Assembly: GCA_002278855.1 (NCBI GenBank)
Contig: NCGG01000003.1
Coordinates: 1 to 64,000, forward strand
DNA: 64,000 nt
Direction of reading: 5' to 3'
From: Sphingomonadales bacterium 28-55-16
Lineage (GTDB): Bacteria > Pseudomonadota > Alphaproteobacteria > Sphingomonadales > Sphingomonadaceae
Part shown: positions 34,597-44,200 of the stretch, one piece after another
How positions within the stretch are numbered: the stretch's first letter is position 1
Layout: each line of letters opens with the position of its first letter
The notes under the pieces: generated by a model
Seen by the model: the letters and a program-made list of their open reading frames with translations, nothing else
Database searches by the model: none
What the model was told of the DNA's origin: nothing
Position numbers and translations under genes: made by a program

Positions 34597-35700
34597 TCAG
34601 TTAATCGTTGCGCGAAAAATTACCGCGCTTGCGCTGCCCCCGGCAACGTTCGACAAGAGAGCTTCAACCGTGTTTGCGGGTGTACCAAAGCTTCCGCTGT
34701 CGGCGTCACCCGCTGTATCCGTTGCAGCGGTGCCTCCTGTACAGCTTTGACTGGATCCCGGCGTTGTGACTGTTGCATTGACGCGGATCGAGCCCGTGAC
34801 GAATGTCGTGTTTGTTGGCACAAGGTCAGAAATGCTGATGTTTGTAGCCGTTGCACCGCCCGCGGCGTTGGCGACGGAGATGCAATATTCTATGACTGCG
34901 CCTGGGATCGATTTGGCGTTGCTGGCGCTGAGACCGTCGCTGATTATCTGGCTGCTTTTATACACGCTGAGGACCGCAGCGGACACGGTAAAGTCGTCAG
35001 TAGCAACGTCAATGCCGTCACGCGCGGCTGACGTGCCGCCAATTCCGCTTTTGGCTGTATCGGCAAACACTGTTTCGACCGTGGCTGCACCGTTTGCGGT
35101 GGAATCAGTCGCAGCGGTTATTGCGCTGCCGTTGCTTTCAAGCGCGGTGGCAGTGAGCTGAACGCCAGCGACCTGGCCGTTGGTAGCAGTCAGCGGGACG
35201 TCGCCGACGCCAAAGACGAAGCGAGATTGATCGACGCCGAGATCGTCTACAACCGTTGCTGTGTCCGTAGCTGGCTCATATGTGCCGTTGGCGTTTGCAT
35301 CGACGAAGAACGTGAAGTTAGTAAGGTTAAACGCGTCGATCCCTCCATTTGCGGTGTTTGTGGCGGTGGCTTGCTGAACGGCTGCAAGGCTGAAATCCAG
35401 CGTGTCATTGGACGTGTTGTTGATCTGGAAACGGACAACTGGGCCGGTTTGTCCCGGAGTTACCGACGTTGTGCCTGTCGTTGCCGCTTCGACCAGGCTG
35501 AAAATGATCTTGCGGTCCACTTTAAACGTGTCGGTTGCCGTCACGGCGGTCTGGGCCACGCCGCCCGTGTTATAATTAACATTCACACTATTAACGATAT
35601 CGGTGCCGGGTGCCGTTCCGCCGGCAAATGCGGGTGCAGCGAACAGCATCGCCATAGTTGCTGGTGAACAGGCAGAGATCAATTTAAGCGTTCTGGTCAT
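34597..35700 (-). CDS. Secreted DUF11-like protein, paralogue A
   Basis: The 367-residue product has a signal peptide (cleaved near AFA-GG) and opens GTAPGTDIVNSVNVNYNTGG. It contains a Ca-loop-like DANANGTYEPATD segment and a C-terminal DUF11-like domain (SIPGAVIEYCISVANAAGG, ISISDLVPTNTTFVTGSI). Two cysteines (ISD-YCIS and QSCTGG regions) could form a disulfide. It shares its architecture with the gene at 35825: TxxGTDIxN start, V(D)EL/DRK strand, D-x-N-x-N-G-x-Y loop and DUF11 end. It should be a surface or extracellular protein that works with the large barrel protein downstream. Confidence 0.78.
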   Translation of the reverse strand: MTRTLKLISACSPATMAMLFAAPAFAGGTAPGTDIVNSVNVNYNTGGVAQTAVTATDTFKVDRKIIFSLVEAATTGTTSVTPGQTGPVVRFQINNTSNDTLDFSLAAVQQATATNTANGGIDAFNLTNFTFFVDANANGTYEPATDTATVVDDLGVDQSRFVFGVGDVPLTATNGQVAGVQLTATALESNGSAITAATDSTANGAATVETVFADTAKSGIGGTSAARDGIDVATDDFTVSAAVLSVYKSSQIISDGLSASNAKSIPGAVIEYCISVANAAGGATATNISISDLVPTNTTFVTGSIRVNATVTTPGSSQSCTGGTAATDTAGDADSGSFGTPANTVEALLSNVAGGSASAVIFRATIN

Positions 35701-35824
35701 GGCTTAATACTCTCGTTAAAAATGATGATTGCGTTTGCGCCGCCGCAATTGAACGGTTTTGTTTTTTGAGATATTATGAGGAACCGTTGCTTGCGCCCCA
35801 CATGCTTTGTTTTCAGGATGGGCA

Positions 35825-36856
35825 TCATTGGATGACGACCTTGAAAGTCACAGTCCGGGTCTCGCCAGCGGGAACATCGCCTGCCGTTACCGAGATACGC
35901 GTCCCATTGAACGCGCCTGCATCGGCATCCGTTGCATCTGTCAGTGGAGCAGCTGCGCCGGCTGAGCTCTGAACCGATATGGAACCGGCTTGATAGGCCG
36001 TGCCCGAGGGGATCGGGTCGGTTATAACAAGGTTGTTGAGCGTGCCCGTCCCTGAAACCGTTGCTACCAATTGATATGTGACAACCGCTCCCGGTGTTGG
36101 CCGTTGGCCTCCTGAAGTGTCTGTAATTGAAGCGGATTTGACGAGCGCCAAAGAGGCTGATTGCACAGCTAGAAAGCTATTCGCGGAGCCATCGCCGCCC
36201 GTTGCACCAACGACAGCATTACCGCCACCTTGGCCTTGGCCAGCGAACGCAGTGCCCGGCGCGCCCGTGCCCGTCAGCGCGGCTGCCGTAATGCGCATGA
36301 CGGCTCTGTTTCCGTCCGCAGCGCCCAGCGGAGTTGTTGTCATAACAAACACCGTTTTGCTTTGGTCAGGTGCAATGACGGGATCATTTGCGCCAGTGAC
36401 GTAAGCAACATCGACGCCAGCGTCATATGCCCCGTTATCATTGCTATCTATGATGATCTGTTGAAGCGTCGGATCAAAATCATCACCGCCATTTGCCGTG
36501 TTAACAATAAGGGCAAATGCTTCGTCGCCATTTCCGGTGTTGGTCACACGGAACGAATGGATATTGCCTGATTTGCCGGGGCTAGTGAGCACATCACCGG
36601 TTGTTGTTTCAATGACTACAGTGTCCAGAAGTTCGTCGACTTTGATTGATGTCGTATTGGACGTGATCGTAACGGGTCCGCCGGCCGTATCGAGCGTAGC
36701 AGTTGCGGTATTTTGTATATCCGTGCCGGCCAACGTACCCGCTGCCAAAGCGGGTACGGATAACGATAATGGCAGCAACGCAACGATAACACGCGTCATC
36801 AGGCCACGACGAATCGCGCGGTCGGGTGCCGGGTGGACTTCGGAAATACTGGTCAT
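35825..36856 (-). CDS. Secreted DUF11-like protein, paralogue B
   Basis: The 343-residue product has a signal peptide ending PALAAG after a long N-region with two arginines. An internal ATG at 36799 would give a more usual signal, so the start is uncertain. The mature part opens GTLAGTDIQNTATATLDTAGG and holds a Ca-loop-like DSNDNGAYDAGVD segment, a Gly-rich stretch (GTAFAGQGQGGGNAV) and a DUF11-like end (PTPGAVVTYQLVATVSGTG, LVITDPIPSGTAYQAGSI). It is a paralogue of the 34597-35700 product and first in a three-gene minus-strand cluster. Confidence 0.76.
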   Translation of the reverse strand: MTSISEVHPAPDRAIRRGLMTRVIVALLPLSLSVPALAAGTLAGTDIQNTATATLDTAGGPVTITSNTTSIKVDELLDTVVIETTTGDVLTSPGKSGNIHSFRVTNTGNGDEAFALIVNTANGGDDFDPTLQQIIIDSNDNGAYDAGVDVAYVTGANDPVIAPDQSKTVFVMTTTPLGAADGNRAVMRITAAALTGTGAPGTAFAGQGQGGGNAVVGATGGDGSANSFLAVQSASLALVKSASITDTSGGQRPTPGAVVTYQLVATVSGTGTLNNLVITDPIPSGTAYQAGSISVQSSAGAAAPLTDATDADAGAFNGTRISVTAGDVPAGETRTVTFKVVIQ

Positions 36857-37064
36857 TCCCGAACTTATGCCGGAACAGTATCAAAAAACCGTTAATGCGC
36901 CTTCAAACCGTTAACCATTACAACATACTGAAATTACGATAAAAATATGAATTTAAAGAAGGAAGGAAGGTAAATTCAGAAATATTTGATAAGAATTGCA
37001 TCAATTTGGCGCGGGTGTTTGATTTGCGCATCTGTGACAAAACAATCTTTTCCTACGAATGCCG

Positions 37065-37091
37065 TTGACAGAATCCCGCGCCGCTTATAGT
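37065..37091 (+). promoter_or_regulatory. Promoter of tRNA-Asp
   Basis: TTGACA (37065-37070) and TATAGT (37086-37091) are separated by 15 bp and lie 20 bp upstream of the mature tRNA. The spacing is slightly short, but both boxes are near consensus. Confidence 0.55.
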
Positions 37092-37110
37092 GCGCCCCAA
37101 CCGCAAGTTA

Positions 37111-37187
<77 letters not shown>

Positions 37188-37197
37188 CTTCCCTAGT

Positions 37198-37434
37198 TTA
37201 AACTTGGGGTGGTGCGCGGAAGGACCCTGTTTCCATCCAGATCAAAAGCGGTCGCATCGGCAAAATCCAGATGGTTCCTGTTATCAAATAGATGATGCTT
37301 TGCACGGCGATGTGCTGCGCACCAATAAAGTCGGATGCGCTGACCACGATTACGGCCCAAATCAATATGATGAGTAGAATCGCCAGCATTCCTGCTGGTT
37401 TACGCCAAGTAGGTTGCTTGAGTGGTGTGGTCAT
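37198..37434 (-). CDS. DUF2842 small membrane protein
   Basis: The 78-residue product has two hydrophobic helices and the family features W-R-K-P-x-G near the start and WILPMRPLLIWMETG at the end, typical of alphaproteobacterial DUF2842 proteins. Function is unknown. The ATG at 37434 overlaps the stop of the cyclo-ligase gene as ATGA, so it is read from the same message. An ATG at 37446 would add four residues but lacks that coupling. Confidence 0.85.
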   Translation of the reverse strand: MTTPLKQPTWRKPAGMLAILLIILIWAVIVVSASDFIGAQHIAVQSIIYLITGTIWILPMRPLLIWMETGSFRAPPQV

Positions 37435-38000
37435 AAGGTTATCCATGAGGTTTCTGTGAGAACGGCGTCAAGGGGCATGTCCCAAATATCCGATGCGAGG
37501 ACAGGGGCGTGCTGCACCGACCATGCAAGGCCAATGGTGATCGACTGGTCAAGCACGCTCAAGGCGCGGTCGTAATGCCCTGCGCCCTGTCCAAGACGGA
37601 TGAGCCGGTCATCAAAGGCCACCAAGGGGGTTAAAATGATGTCAGGTCTGCATTCTGGGTTATCATCGGCGGGTTGTAGCAGGCCGAAAGGGCCGGGAAC
37701 CAAAATATCTCCAGGCGTCCAGCGCAAAAAACGCATTGGCGCGGTCTTGCCGGTGACATGGGGCAGGGCGATGTCATTGCCTTGTGCATGCGCCTGCGCC
37801 AACAACGCCGAAGGGTCAACCTCAGAACCAATCGCAACATAACCGGCTAATATTTTACTAGCGTGTAGATATTTATCGAGAGGGCTGGGTATTTTTGAAA
37901 AAGCTAGCGCTCTATCCTGCGCCGAAAGTGCAGCTACAAACTGGTCACGCACATTGCGATAATGTAACCGTTGAGACTGTTTGTCATATTCTGGATTCAC
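37431..38000 (-). CDS. 5-formyltetrahydrofolate cyclo-ligase
   Basis: The 189-residue enzyme converts 5-formyl-THF and ATP to 5,10-methenyl-THF. Key segments are YVAIGSEVDPSALL, MRFLRWTPGD and the nucleotide/folate signature RLGQGAGHYDRAL near the C-terminus. I chose the GTG at 38000 (VNPEYDKQSQRLHYRN) because AGGA lies six bases upstream and it gives family length. The longer frame to 38111 would translate the 6S RNA. It follows 6S RNA, as its homologue does in many proteobacteria. Confidence 0.9.
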   Translation of the reverse strand: MNPEYDKQSQRLHYRNVRDQFVAALSAQDRALAFSKIPSPLDKYLHASKILAGYVAIGSEVDPSALLAQAHAQGNDIALPHVTGKTAPMRFLRWTPGDILVPGPFGLLQPADDNPECRPDIILTPLVAFDDRLIRLGQGAGHYDRALSVLDQSITIGLAWSVQHAPVLASDIWDMPLDAVLTETSWITL

Positions 38001-38020
38001 AGCTTTTCCTGAAAATTGTT

Positions 38021-38192
38021 GGCGGAACCACCATGGGTCGTTTCCCGGAATATCCTCTGACGCCAGGACGTCAGGTGGGCACCGTGTGATCTGGACCTTA
38101 AGGTTTCCCAAACGGCCCAGGCAGGGACAGCTCCCTTAGATAGATAATCGCCTCAGGGATGTTCTCATCAGTTCGTGCCGGACAGTCCCGCC
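38021..38192 (-). ncRNA. ssrS: 6S RNA
   Basis: The gap between zapA and the 5-FCL gene is the conserved site of 6S RNA in proteobacteria. On the minus strand a closing stem forms between GGCGGGAC (38185-38192) and GTTCCGCC (38021-38028, with G-U). ATCCCTGAGGCG and AAGGGAGCTGTCCCTG fit the 5' half, and the small CTGACG-CGTCAG hairpin fits the 3' half. About 170 nt suits the family. 6S RNA binds RNA polymerase with sigma-70 and mimics an open promoter. The ends are estimates. Confidence 0.8.
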
Positions 38193-38216
38193 ACCTTCCA
38201 ATATAAGCGTGTATTG

Positions 38217-38534
38217 TTAATTCTCAAGCCTTAGCGCCAGATTTTCCAACCGCAGCGCAAGTCCTTCTAGTGCATCGGCGAATTGTGTATTTGCTGCGGC
38301 TGTACCTGCGCTAGCCGTTGCGTCAGCGCCGCCACCGGTATCGTGTAACCGATCGGCGAGCAAAAGCGCAGAAAACAAAAGGGCACGGGTCTCAGTAAGC
38401 CCCCGTGAGCCACCTCCAGCTTCAAGGGCGCTAGCGTCCACCATCGCGCCCAGATCCATAAGACGCTGTTCCTCACCGGGATTACAAGCCACAAAATAGT
38501 CACGGCCGGCGATGCATATTTTGACATCAGGCAT
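38217..38534 (-). CDS. zapA: Cell division protein ZapA
   Basis: The 105-residue protein has the ZapA N-terminus (VKICIAGRDYFVACNPGEEQRL) and a helical coiled-coil tail. ZapA bundles FtsZ filaments at midcell. The C-terminus has a tandem duplication, LALRLEN-LALRLEN. Its ATG overlaps the stop of the small upstream gene as TGATG. Position before 6S RNA and 5-FCL supports the call. Confidence 0.9.
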   Translation of the reverse strand: MPDVKICIAGRDYFVACNPGEEQRLMDLGAMVDASALEAGGGSRGLTETRALLFSALLLADRLHDTGGGADATASAGTAAANTQFADALEGLALRLENLALRLEN

Positions 38535-38719
38535 CAGTTTGCGCCCGCAAGAATTTTATCCATGTCTTGAATGGCCGCAAGAGTCTCTGATTTCAGTTTT
38601 TCATGGCGCGCGAGGAGGTCGCGGTCGTCTGCATTTTTAGGCGCGGCGGTCAATTTTTCGATCCGAGACAAGGCATGTTCGATGCGTCCAATTGCAACAA
38701 TAAAACGTTGGTCTGCCAT
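38534..38719 (-). CDS. Small coiled-coil protein upstream of zapA
   Basis: The 61-residue product is almost wholly helical with heptad-like spacing (IGRIEHALSRIEKL, LKSETLAAIQDMDKIL). AAGGAAAC precedes the ATG at good spacing and the stop overlaps the zapA start, so the two are coupled. A role with ZapA in division is inferred from position. Confidence 0.75.
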   Translation of the reverse strand: MADQRFIVAIGRIEHALSRIEKLTAAPKNADDRDLLARHEKLKSETLAAIQDMDKILAGAN

Positions 38720-38939
38720 GGGTTAGTTTCCTTTGCTCAGGAGTCTTAACAGACTATCTTTGCAATGCAAATGTATGGACGCGATTTTCAGGACAGATTC
38801 CACAGGTAAAAGCACCCGCCTCCCTTGACGCTTGGCGCGCGCATCCGCAAAGGGTTCGGACCAACGACTCGGCGGTTACGTATATTGCGATATGGCCCGT
38901 CACCCGCTCCCATTCGGGAGTAACAAGTGGGGAAAGAAC

Positions 38940-40898
38940 ATGACTGTTAGTGACCAGCAAATGGCCAATGCAATTCGGGCACTGGCCATGGATGCTGTAC
39001 AGGCCGCGAATAGTGGCCATCCCGGTATGCCAATGGGCATGGCCGATGTCGCAACGGTGTTATATTCTAAATTCTTGAAATTTGATCCACAGGCGCCCGA
39101 TTGGGCTGATCGCGACCGGTTTGTATTGTCGGCGGGCCATGGTTCCATGTTTGCCTACGCGACCTTGTACCTGACTGGCTATGCTAGTCCGACCATCGCC
39201 GATATTCGCAACTTCCGCCAATTGGGCAGCCCATGTGCTGGGCACCCTGAAAACTTCCTCATCGATGGCATTGAATGCACGACTGGGCCATTGGGGCAGG
39301 GCCTTGCGATGGCGGTTGGCATGGCAATAGCTGAGCGTCACCTCAATGCGCGCTTTGGCGATGATCTGGTAGATCACCGCACATGGGTTGTTGCAGGCGA
39401 TGGATGCCTGATGGAAGGGATAAACCACGAGGCCGTTGGGCTTGCCGGGCATCTGGGGCTGGGGCGTTTGATTGTTTTCTGGGATGACAACAGGATCACA
39501 ATCGACGGCGCGACCGATCTGTCGACCAGCGAAGATATCGCCGCACGATATGTTGCCAGTGGCTGGCATGTAGAGGCTTGCGATGGCCATGATTTCAACG
39601 ACATTGAGCGCGCGATTTTGGCTGCTGTGGCCGATAATCGGCCGTCATTAATTGCATGCCGGACATTGATTGGCAAAGGGTCTCCAAACAAAGAGGGGAC
39701 GAAAGCGCCGCATGGTAGCCCGCTTGGCGCAGACGAGATCATTGCGACGCGCGATGCGATTGATTGGCCTTATCCCGCTTTCGAAATACCGGCCGACATT
39801 CTCGGCGCTTGGCGCGCAACTGGTGAGCCAGGTGCAGCTGCGCACGCAGAGTGGAATGCCCGTTTTGCAGCATCTGCAAAATCGGCTGAGTTCAAAATGG
39901 CGATGGCGGGCGAGCCTAGCAATGCGTGGCTCAAGCCCCATCTTGATGGCTTGATCGCGGCACCGCAGAAAATAGCGACGCGCAAGGCATCTGAGATTGC
40001 ATTGACTGCAGCAACCGCGGCAATCGCGGAACTGCTCGGTGGATCTGCCGATTTGACAGGTTCAAATTTCACCAGAACTGTGTCGACCAATACATTGGAT
40101 AAAAACAATTATTTGGGTCGGTATGTCAATTACGGCATTCGCGAATTCGGCATGGCCGCGGCGATGAACGGCATGGCATTGCATGGTGGCATCATTCCAT
40201 ATGGTGGCACATTTCTGATCTTCTCCGACTATTGCCGCGCCGCTATTCGCTTGTCGGCATTGCAAGAAACGCGCGTGATCTATGTGCTGACGCATGACTC
40301 TATTGGCGTCGGTGAAGACGGTCCAACGCACCAGCCCATTGAACAGATCATGTCGATGCGCCTCATACCCAATTTGGATGTCTATAGGCCTTGCGACACA
40401 ATTGAGACCGCGGAATGCTGGGCATTGGCCATTGAAAGCGCATCAACGCCATCGGTGTTGGCGCTTTCCCGCCAGAATTTGCCGCAGTTGCGTACGGATA
40501 TAAGTGAGAATTTTTCTGCCAAAGGCGCGTACAAGCTGCGTGCCGCTTCGGCCGCACGCAAGGTTATCTTGGTCGCGACTGGTTCTGAAGTTGAAATTGC
40601 GGCAGCCGTGGCCGACAAGCTTGAAGCACAGGGCATTGGCGCTGACATTGTCTCAATGCCCAGCTGGGAGCGCTTTGACGCCCAGCCAGCAGCATATAAA
40701 TCTACGCTTCTGCCGGCTGATACCTTACGCGTTTCGATTGAGGCGGGCACAACCATGGGTTGGGAGCGTTATGTCGGCGATGGGCTTCGGATCGGCATTG
40801 ACAGCTTTGGGGCATCGGCTCCGATTGACGCCCTATACGATCATTTTGGCCTGACCGCTGACAAGATCACCCCGCAAATTGTCGCCCGTTTAGGCTGA
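38940..40898 (+). CDS. tkt: Transketolase
   Basis: The 652-residue TPP enzyme transfers two-carbon units between sugar phosphates. Diagnostic segments are [31 protein letters not shown], the TPP/Mg motif GDGCLMEG...[14 protein letters not shown] and [18 protein letters not shown]. The ATG at 38940 follows GGGGAAAG; an upstream extension to 38832 lacks homology. It leads a tkt-gap-pgk-aldolase cluster on the plus strand with only 11 bp to gap. Confidence 0.97.
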   Translation: MTVSDQQMANAIRALAMDAVQAANSGHPGMPMGMADVATVLYSKFLKFDPQAPDWADRDRFVLSAGHGSMFAYATLYLTGYASPTIADIRNFRQLGSPCAGHPENFLIDGIECTTGPLGQGLAMAVGMAIAERHLNARFGDDLVDHRTWVVAGDGCLMEGINHEAVGLAGHLGLGRLIVFWDDNRITIDGATDLSTSEDIAARYVASGWHVEACDGHDFNDIERAILAAVADNRPSLIACRTLIGKGSPNKEGTKAPHGSPLGADEIIATRDAIDWPYPAFEIPADILGAWRATGEPGAAAHAEWNARFAASAKSAEFKMAMAGEPSNAWLKPHLDGLIAAPQKIATRKASEIALTAATAAIAELLGGSADLTGSNFTRTVSTNTLDKNNYLGRYVNYGIREFGMAAAMNGMALHGGIIPYGGTFLIFSDYCRAAIRLSALQETRVIYVLTHDSIGVGEDGPTHQPIEQIMSMRLIPNLDVYRPCDTIETAECWALAIESASTPSVLALSRQNLPQLRTDISENFSAKGAYKLRAASAARKVILVATGSEVEIAAAVADKLEAQGIGADIVSMPSWERFDAQPAAYKSTLLPADTLRVSIEAGTTMGWERYVGDGLRIGIDSFGASAPIDALYDHFGLTADKITPQIVARLG

Positions 40899-40909
40899 TA
40901 GGAGCAAAT

Positions 40910-41917
40910 ATGACTGTAAAAGTAGCAATTAACGGATTTGGCCGTATCGGTCGCTTAGTCGCGCGCGCGATATTGGAGCGCGATGATCATGATCTTGAGT
41001 TGGTCGCAATCAATGATCTAGCACCTGCCAAGGCCAACGCGCTTTTGTTCAAGCGGGACAGCGTCCACGGACCTTTCCCCGGCACAGTTGAGGCCGATGG
41101 CAACGATATCATCGTCAACGGCAAGCGCATTCATGTGACTGCAGAACGTGATCCAGCGAACCTGCCACATGCGGCAAATGGCGTTGATATTGCGCTCGAG
41201 TGCACAGGCTTTTTTACCGATCGCGCAAGCGCGGAAAAGCATCTCGCGGCGGGCGCAAAGCGCGTCCTGATCTCAGCGCCTGGCAAAAATGTCGACAAGA
41301 CGGTCGTTTTTGGCGTCAATCATGACGTACTGACCGCGGCGGACATTATTGTTTCGAATGCAAGCTGCACCACCAACTGCTTGGCGCCCATGGCGAAGGT
41401 GCTGAATGACGCAATCGGTATTGAGCGTGGTTTGATGACCACGATCCACAGCTACACCAACGATCAGAAAATTCTCGACCAAATCCATGACGACATGCGC
41501 CGGGCACGTGCCGCGGCAATGTCGATGATTCCCACCACAACAGGCGCAGCGCGCGCGGTTGGTGAAGTTATGCCTGAATTGAAGGGCAAGTTGGACGGTT
41601 CGGCCATCCGCGTGCCGACGCCGAATGTCAGCATCGTCGACCTGACCTTCACGCCAAAGCGCGACACCAGCGTTGAGGAAGTGAACGCATTGTTGAAAGC
41701 GGCATCTGAAGGTGCCTTGAAAGGCGTTTTAGCCTATTCAGATGAGCCTTTGGTCTCAATCGATTACAATCACTGTCCTGCCAGCTCGACTATCGACAGC
41801 CTGGAAACGGCAGTAATCGACGGCAAGTTGGTGCGCGTTTTGAGCTGGTATGACAATGAATGGGGCTTCTCCAACCGCATGGTCGACACCGCCGGCGTCA
41901 TTGGCACATATTTGTAA
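40910..41917 (+). CDS. gap: Glyceraldehyde-3-phosphate dehydrogenase, type I
   Basis: The 335-residue enzyme has the Rossmann start [17 protein letters not shown], the active site [16 protein letters not shown] (catalytic Cys) with its partner His in TIHSYTNDQ, and [15 protein letters not shown] at the end. It oxidises glyceraldehyde 3-phosphate to 1,3-bisphosphoglycerate. AGGAG precedes the ATG. It lies 11 bp after tkt and 10 bp before pgk. Confidence 0.98.
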   Translation: MTVKVAINGFGRIGRLVARAILERDDHDLELVAINDLAPAKANALLFKRDSVHGPFPGTVEADGNDIIVNGKRIHVTAERDPANLPHAANGVDIALECTGFFTDRASAEKHLAAGAKRVLISAPGKNVDKTVVFGVNHDVLTAADIIVSNASCTTNCLAPMAKVLNDAIGIERGLMTTIHSYTNDQKILDQIHDDMRRARAAAMSMIPTTTGAARAVGEVMPELKGKLDGSAIRVPTPNVSIVDLTFTPKRDTSVEEVNALLKAASEGALKGVLAYSDEPLVSIDYNHCPASSTIDSLETAVIDGKLVRVLSWYDNEWGFSNRMVDTAGVIGTYL

Positions 41918-41927
41918 GGACGGGCTG

Positions 41928-43124
41928 ATGGCATTTCGCACACTGGACGATCTTGGAGACATAAAGGGAAAACGCGCGCTTGTGCGCGTCGACCTGAATG
42001 TGCCCATGGCGGACGGGCGTGTGACGGACGACACGCGCTTACGCGCCTTGTTGCCGACGGTGTTGGAACTGGCTGACAAGGGCGCTAAGGTGCTTATGCT
42101 TGCGCATTTCGGCCGTCCGAAGGGAGCCAAGCATAGCGAAATGTCCGTTTCGATGGTGCTTGACGCATTGCAAGAGGTGCTCGGCCGCGAAATCATGTTC
42201 GTCCCCGAAATCGCGGGTGACGTTGTGACGCAGTCGTTGGGGATATTGGCAGATGGGGACATCGCGCTGCTTGAAAACACCCGCTTTTGGCCAGGTGAGG
42301 AAAAAAATGATCCTGCACTTGCGCGTGCCGTAGCCGCGAACGGCAACTTTTACGTTAATGATGCCTTTTCGGCAGCGCATCGCGCGCATATGTCCACCGA
42401 AGGGCTGGCGCATATCCTGCCAGCATATGCCGGCCGCTCGATGGAAGCTGAGCTGAAGGCATTGCAAGCGGCGCTTGGCGCGCCCGAGCATCCTGTTGCC
42501 GCGGTCGTTGGTGGCGCAAAGGTCTCTACTAAGCTCGACGTGCTCAACAATCTGGTTAAGCAAGTTGACCATCTGATCATTGGCGGCGGGATGGCGAACA
42601 CGTTCTTGGCGGCACGCGGTGTCGATGTCGGCAAGTCGCTGTGCGAGCATGACCTTGCCGACCAAGCCAATGCTATCATGGACGCGGCGGACGCAGCTGG
42701 CTGCACCGTGCATTTGCCTTATGACGTCGTGACGTCAGTCGAATTCCGAGCAAATCCGCCAATCCGGACTGTTAATGTACATGAAGTCGCTGCCAATGAG
42801 ATGATACTCGATGTCGGGCCTGCCGCGGTTGAGGCGCTGGCCGATGTCTTGAAAAATTGCCGCACTTTGGTGTGGAACGGGCCGTTGGGTGCTTTTGAGA
42901 TTGCGCCGTTTGACGCGGCCACGGTGTCCCTCGCGCGCACGGCCGCTGCTTTGACACGCGAAGGTTCATTGGTGTCGGTTGCGGGTGGTGGTGATACCGT
43001 TGCCGCATTGGCGCATGCGGGCGTAACTGAAGACTTTACCTTTGTTTCGACCGCTGGCGGTGCCTTCTTGGAATGGATGGAAGGCAAACCGCTCCCGGGG
43101 GTCGACGCTTTGAACATCGTTTAA
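41928..43124 (+). CDS. pgk: Phosphoglycerate kinase
   Basis: The 398-residue enzyme has [12 protein letters not shown] at the start, [33 protein letters not shown] and the nucleotide loop GGGDTVAA. It makes ATP and 3-phosphoglycerate from 1,3-bisphosphoglycerate. The ATG at 41928 has AGGA upstream; an earlier start at 41850 would lie inside gap. A clear terminator follows. Confidence 0.98.
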   Translation: MAFRTLDDLGDIKGKRALVRVDLNVPMADGRVTDDTRLRALLPTVLELADKGAKVLMLAHFGRPKGAKHSEMSVSMVLDALQEVLGREIMFVPEIAGDVVTQSLGILADGDIALLENTRFWPGEEKNDPALARAVAANGNFYVNDAFSAAHRAHMSTEGLAHILPAYAGRSMEAELKALQAALGAPEHPVAAVVGGAKVSTKLDVLNNLVKQVDHLIIGGGMANTFLAARGVDVGKSLCEHDLADQANAIMDAADAAGCTVHLPYDVVTSVEFRANPPIRTVNVHEVAANEMILDVGPAAVEALADVLKNCRTLVWNGPLGAFEIAPFDAATVSLARTAAALTREGSLVSVAGGGDTVAALAHAGVTEDFTFVSTAGGAFLEWMEGKPLPGVDALNIV

Positions 43125-43129
43125 ACATG

Positions 43130-43151
43130 CGGGGCATTGCCCCGTTTTTTT
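43130..43151 (+). terminator. Rho-independent terminator after pgk
   Basis: CGGGGC (43130-43135) and GCCCCG (43139-43144) form a 6-bp GC stem with a 3-nt loop, followed by seven Ts. It lies 5 bp after the pgk stop. Confidence 0.9.
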
Positions 43152-43200
43152 CAATCGTTGATGCATACGTATGCCCAACGCAAAATCTAGGAAGCTGCAC

Positions 43201-44088
43201 ATGAATCATTCCGAAATGCTTGAAAAAGTGGCCACTGCATCTGGCTTTATTGCGGCGCTTGACCAGAGCGGTGGGTCTACGCCCAAGGCGCTTCGGGGTT
43301 ATGGCGTCGAAGAAGATGCGTACACAAATGACGAGGAAATGTTTGCGTTGATCCATGACATGCGTGCGCGGATTATTACTGCTCCTAGTTTTTCCGGTGA
43401 AAAAGTGTTGGGCGCTATCTTGTTCGAGCGGACGATGGATGGAGAGGCCAATGGCAAGCCTTTGCCGACGGCGCTGCAAGATCGCGGCGTGGTTCCATTT
43501 CTTAAGGTAGACAAGGGGCTTGAAGACGAAGCGGACGGTGTTCAGTTGATGAAGCCCATAGCGGGTCTTGATGAACTGCTGCAGCGTGCGAAAGCCAAAG
43601 GCGTATTTGGTACGAAAAAGCGCTCCGTCATCAATCAGGCATCGCCATCAGGCATCGCGGCGGTCGTGAAGCAGCAATTTGACATTGCTGAACAAATTCT
43701 AGCGCACGGCTTGATGCCGATCATCGAACCTGAAGTGAACATCAAGAGCGCTGACCGCGCGCAAAGCGACCTTATCCTTCGCGACGTGATATTGCAGGCG
43801 CTGGACAAGGTATCAGCGGACCACAAAGTGATGCTGAAACTATCGATTCCGGCTGAGGCGGGGACATTCGACGCACTCATCCATCACCCGCGGGTATTGC
43901 GTGTAGTTGCGCTGTCTGGCGGCTATGCCCGTCCTGAAGCCTGCGCCGAGCTCGCCAAGAACAAAGGCATGATCGCAAGCTTCTCACGCGCCTTGTTGGA
44001 AGATCTGCGCCATCAGATGACGGCTGACGAATTCGATGCAGCACTTGCTAGCGCCATCGATGAAATTCACGCGGCATCTGCGACTTAG
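43201..44088 (+). CDS. Fructose-bisphosphate aldolase, class I
   Basis: The 295-residue enzyme belongs to the bacterial class I, Schiff-base aldolases rather than the zinc class II form. Markers are FIAALDQSGGSTPKALRGYG, GVVPFLKVDKGL, NQASPSGIAAVV, PIIEPEVNI and VMLKLSIPAEAG with the lysine expected to form the imine. It cleaves fructose 1,6-bisphosphate. The ATG at 43201 has AGGAAG upstream. It has its own leader after the pgk terminator, so it may be separately expressed. Confidence 0.94.
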   Translation: MNHSEMLEKVATASGFIAALDQSGGSTPKALRGYGVEEDAYTNDEEMFALIHDMRARIITAPSFSGEKVLGAILFERTMDGEANGKPLPTALQDRGVVPFLKVDKGLEDEADGVQLMKPIAGLDELLQRAKAKGVFGTKKRSVINQASPSGIAAVVKQQFDIAEQILAHGLMPIIEPEVNIKSADRAQSDLILRDVILQALDKVSADHKVMLKLSIPAEAGTFDALIHHPRVLRVVALSGGYARPEACAELAKNKGMIASFSRALLEDLRHQMTADEFDAALASAIDEIHAASAT

Positions 44089-44139
44089 GGGCAGGGCCAC
44101 TTAAAGCCGCCTTCGCGGTTTGAGACCAGCTTGGAGAGG

Positions 44140-44176
44140 GGCCGGCGGTAAATGCGCAAGATGTTTGCCGCCGGCC
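44140..44176 (+). terminator. Strong hairpin between aldolase and thiE
   Basis: GGCCGGCGGTAAA (44140-44152) and TTTGCCGCCGGCC (44164-44176) form a 13-bp stem with one wobble pair and an 11-nt loop, 24 bp before thiE. There is no T-run. It may terminate the aldolase message or regulate thiE; it does not match a TPP riboswitch. Confidence 0.45.
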
Positions 44177-44200
44177 TAAAGCCGCGCTATTGAGCGCCGC

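Noticed and set aside
33739..35031. A 430-codon plus-strand frame over the DUF11 and barrel genes
   Set aside because: It spans two minus-strand genes and their gap and has no plausible protein features.
44089..44200. TPP riboswitch before thiE
   Set aside because: The conserved CTGAGA and ACCTGATCTGG-type elements are absent; only a simple hairpin is present.
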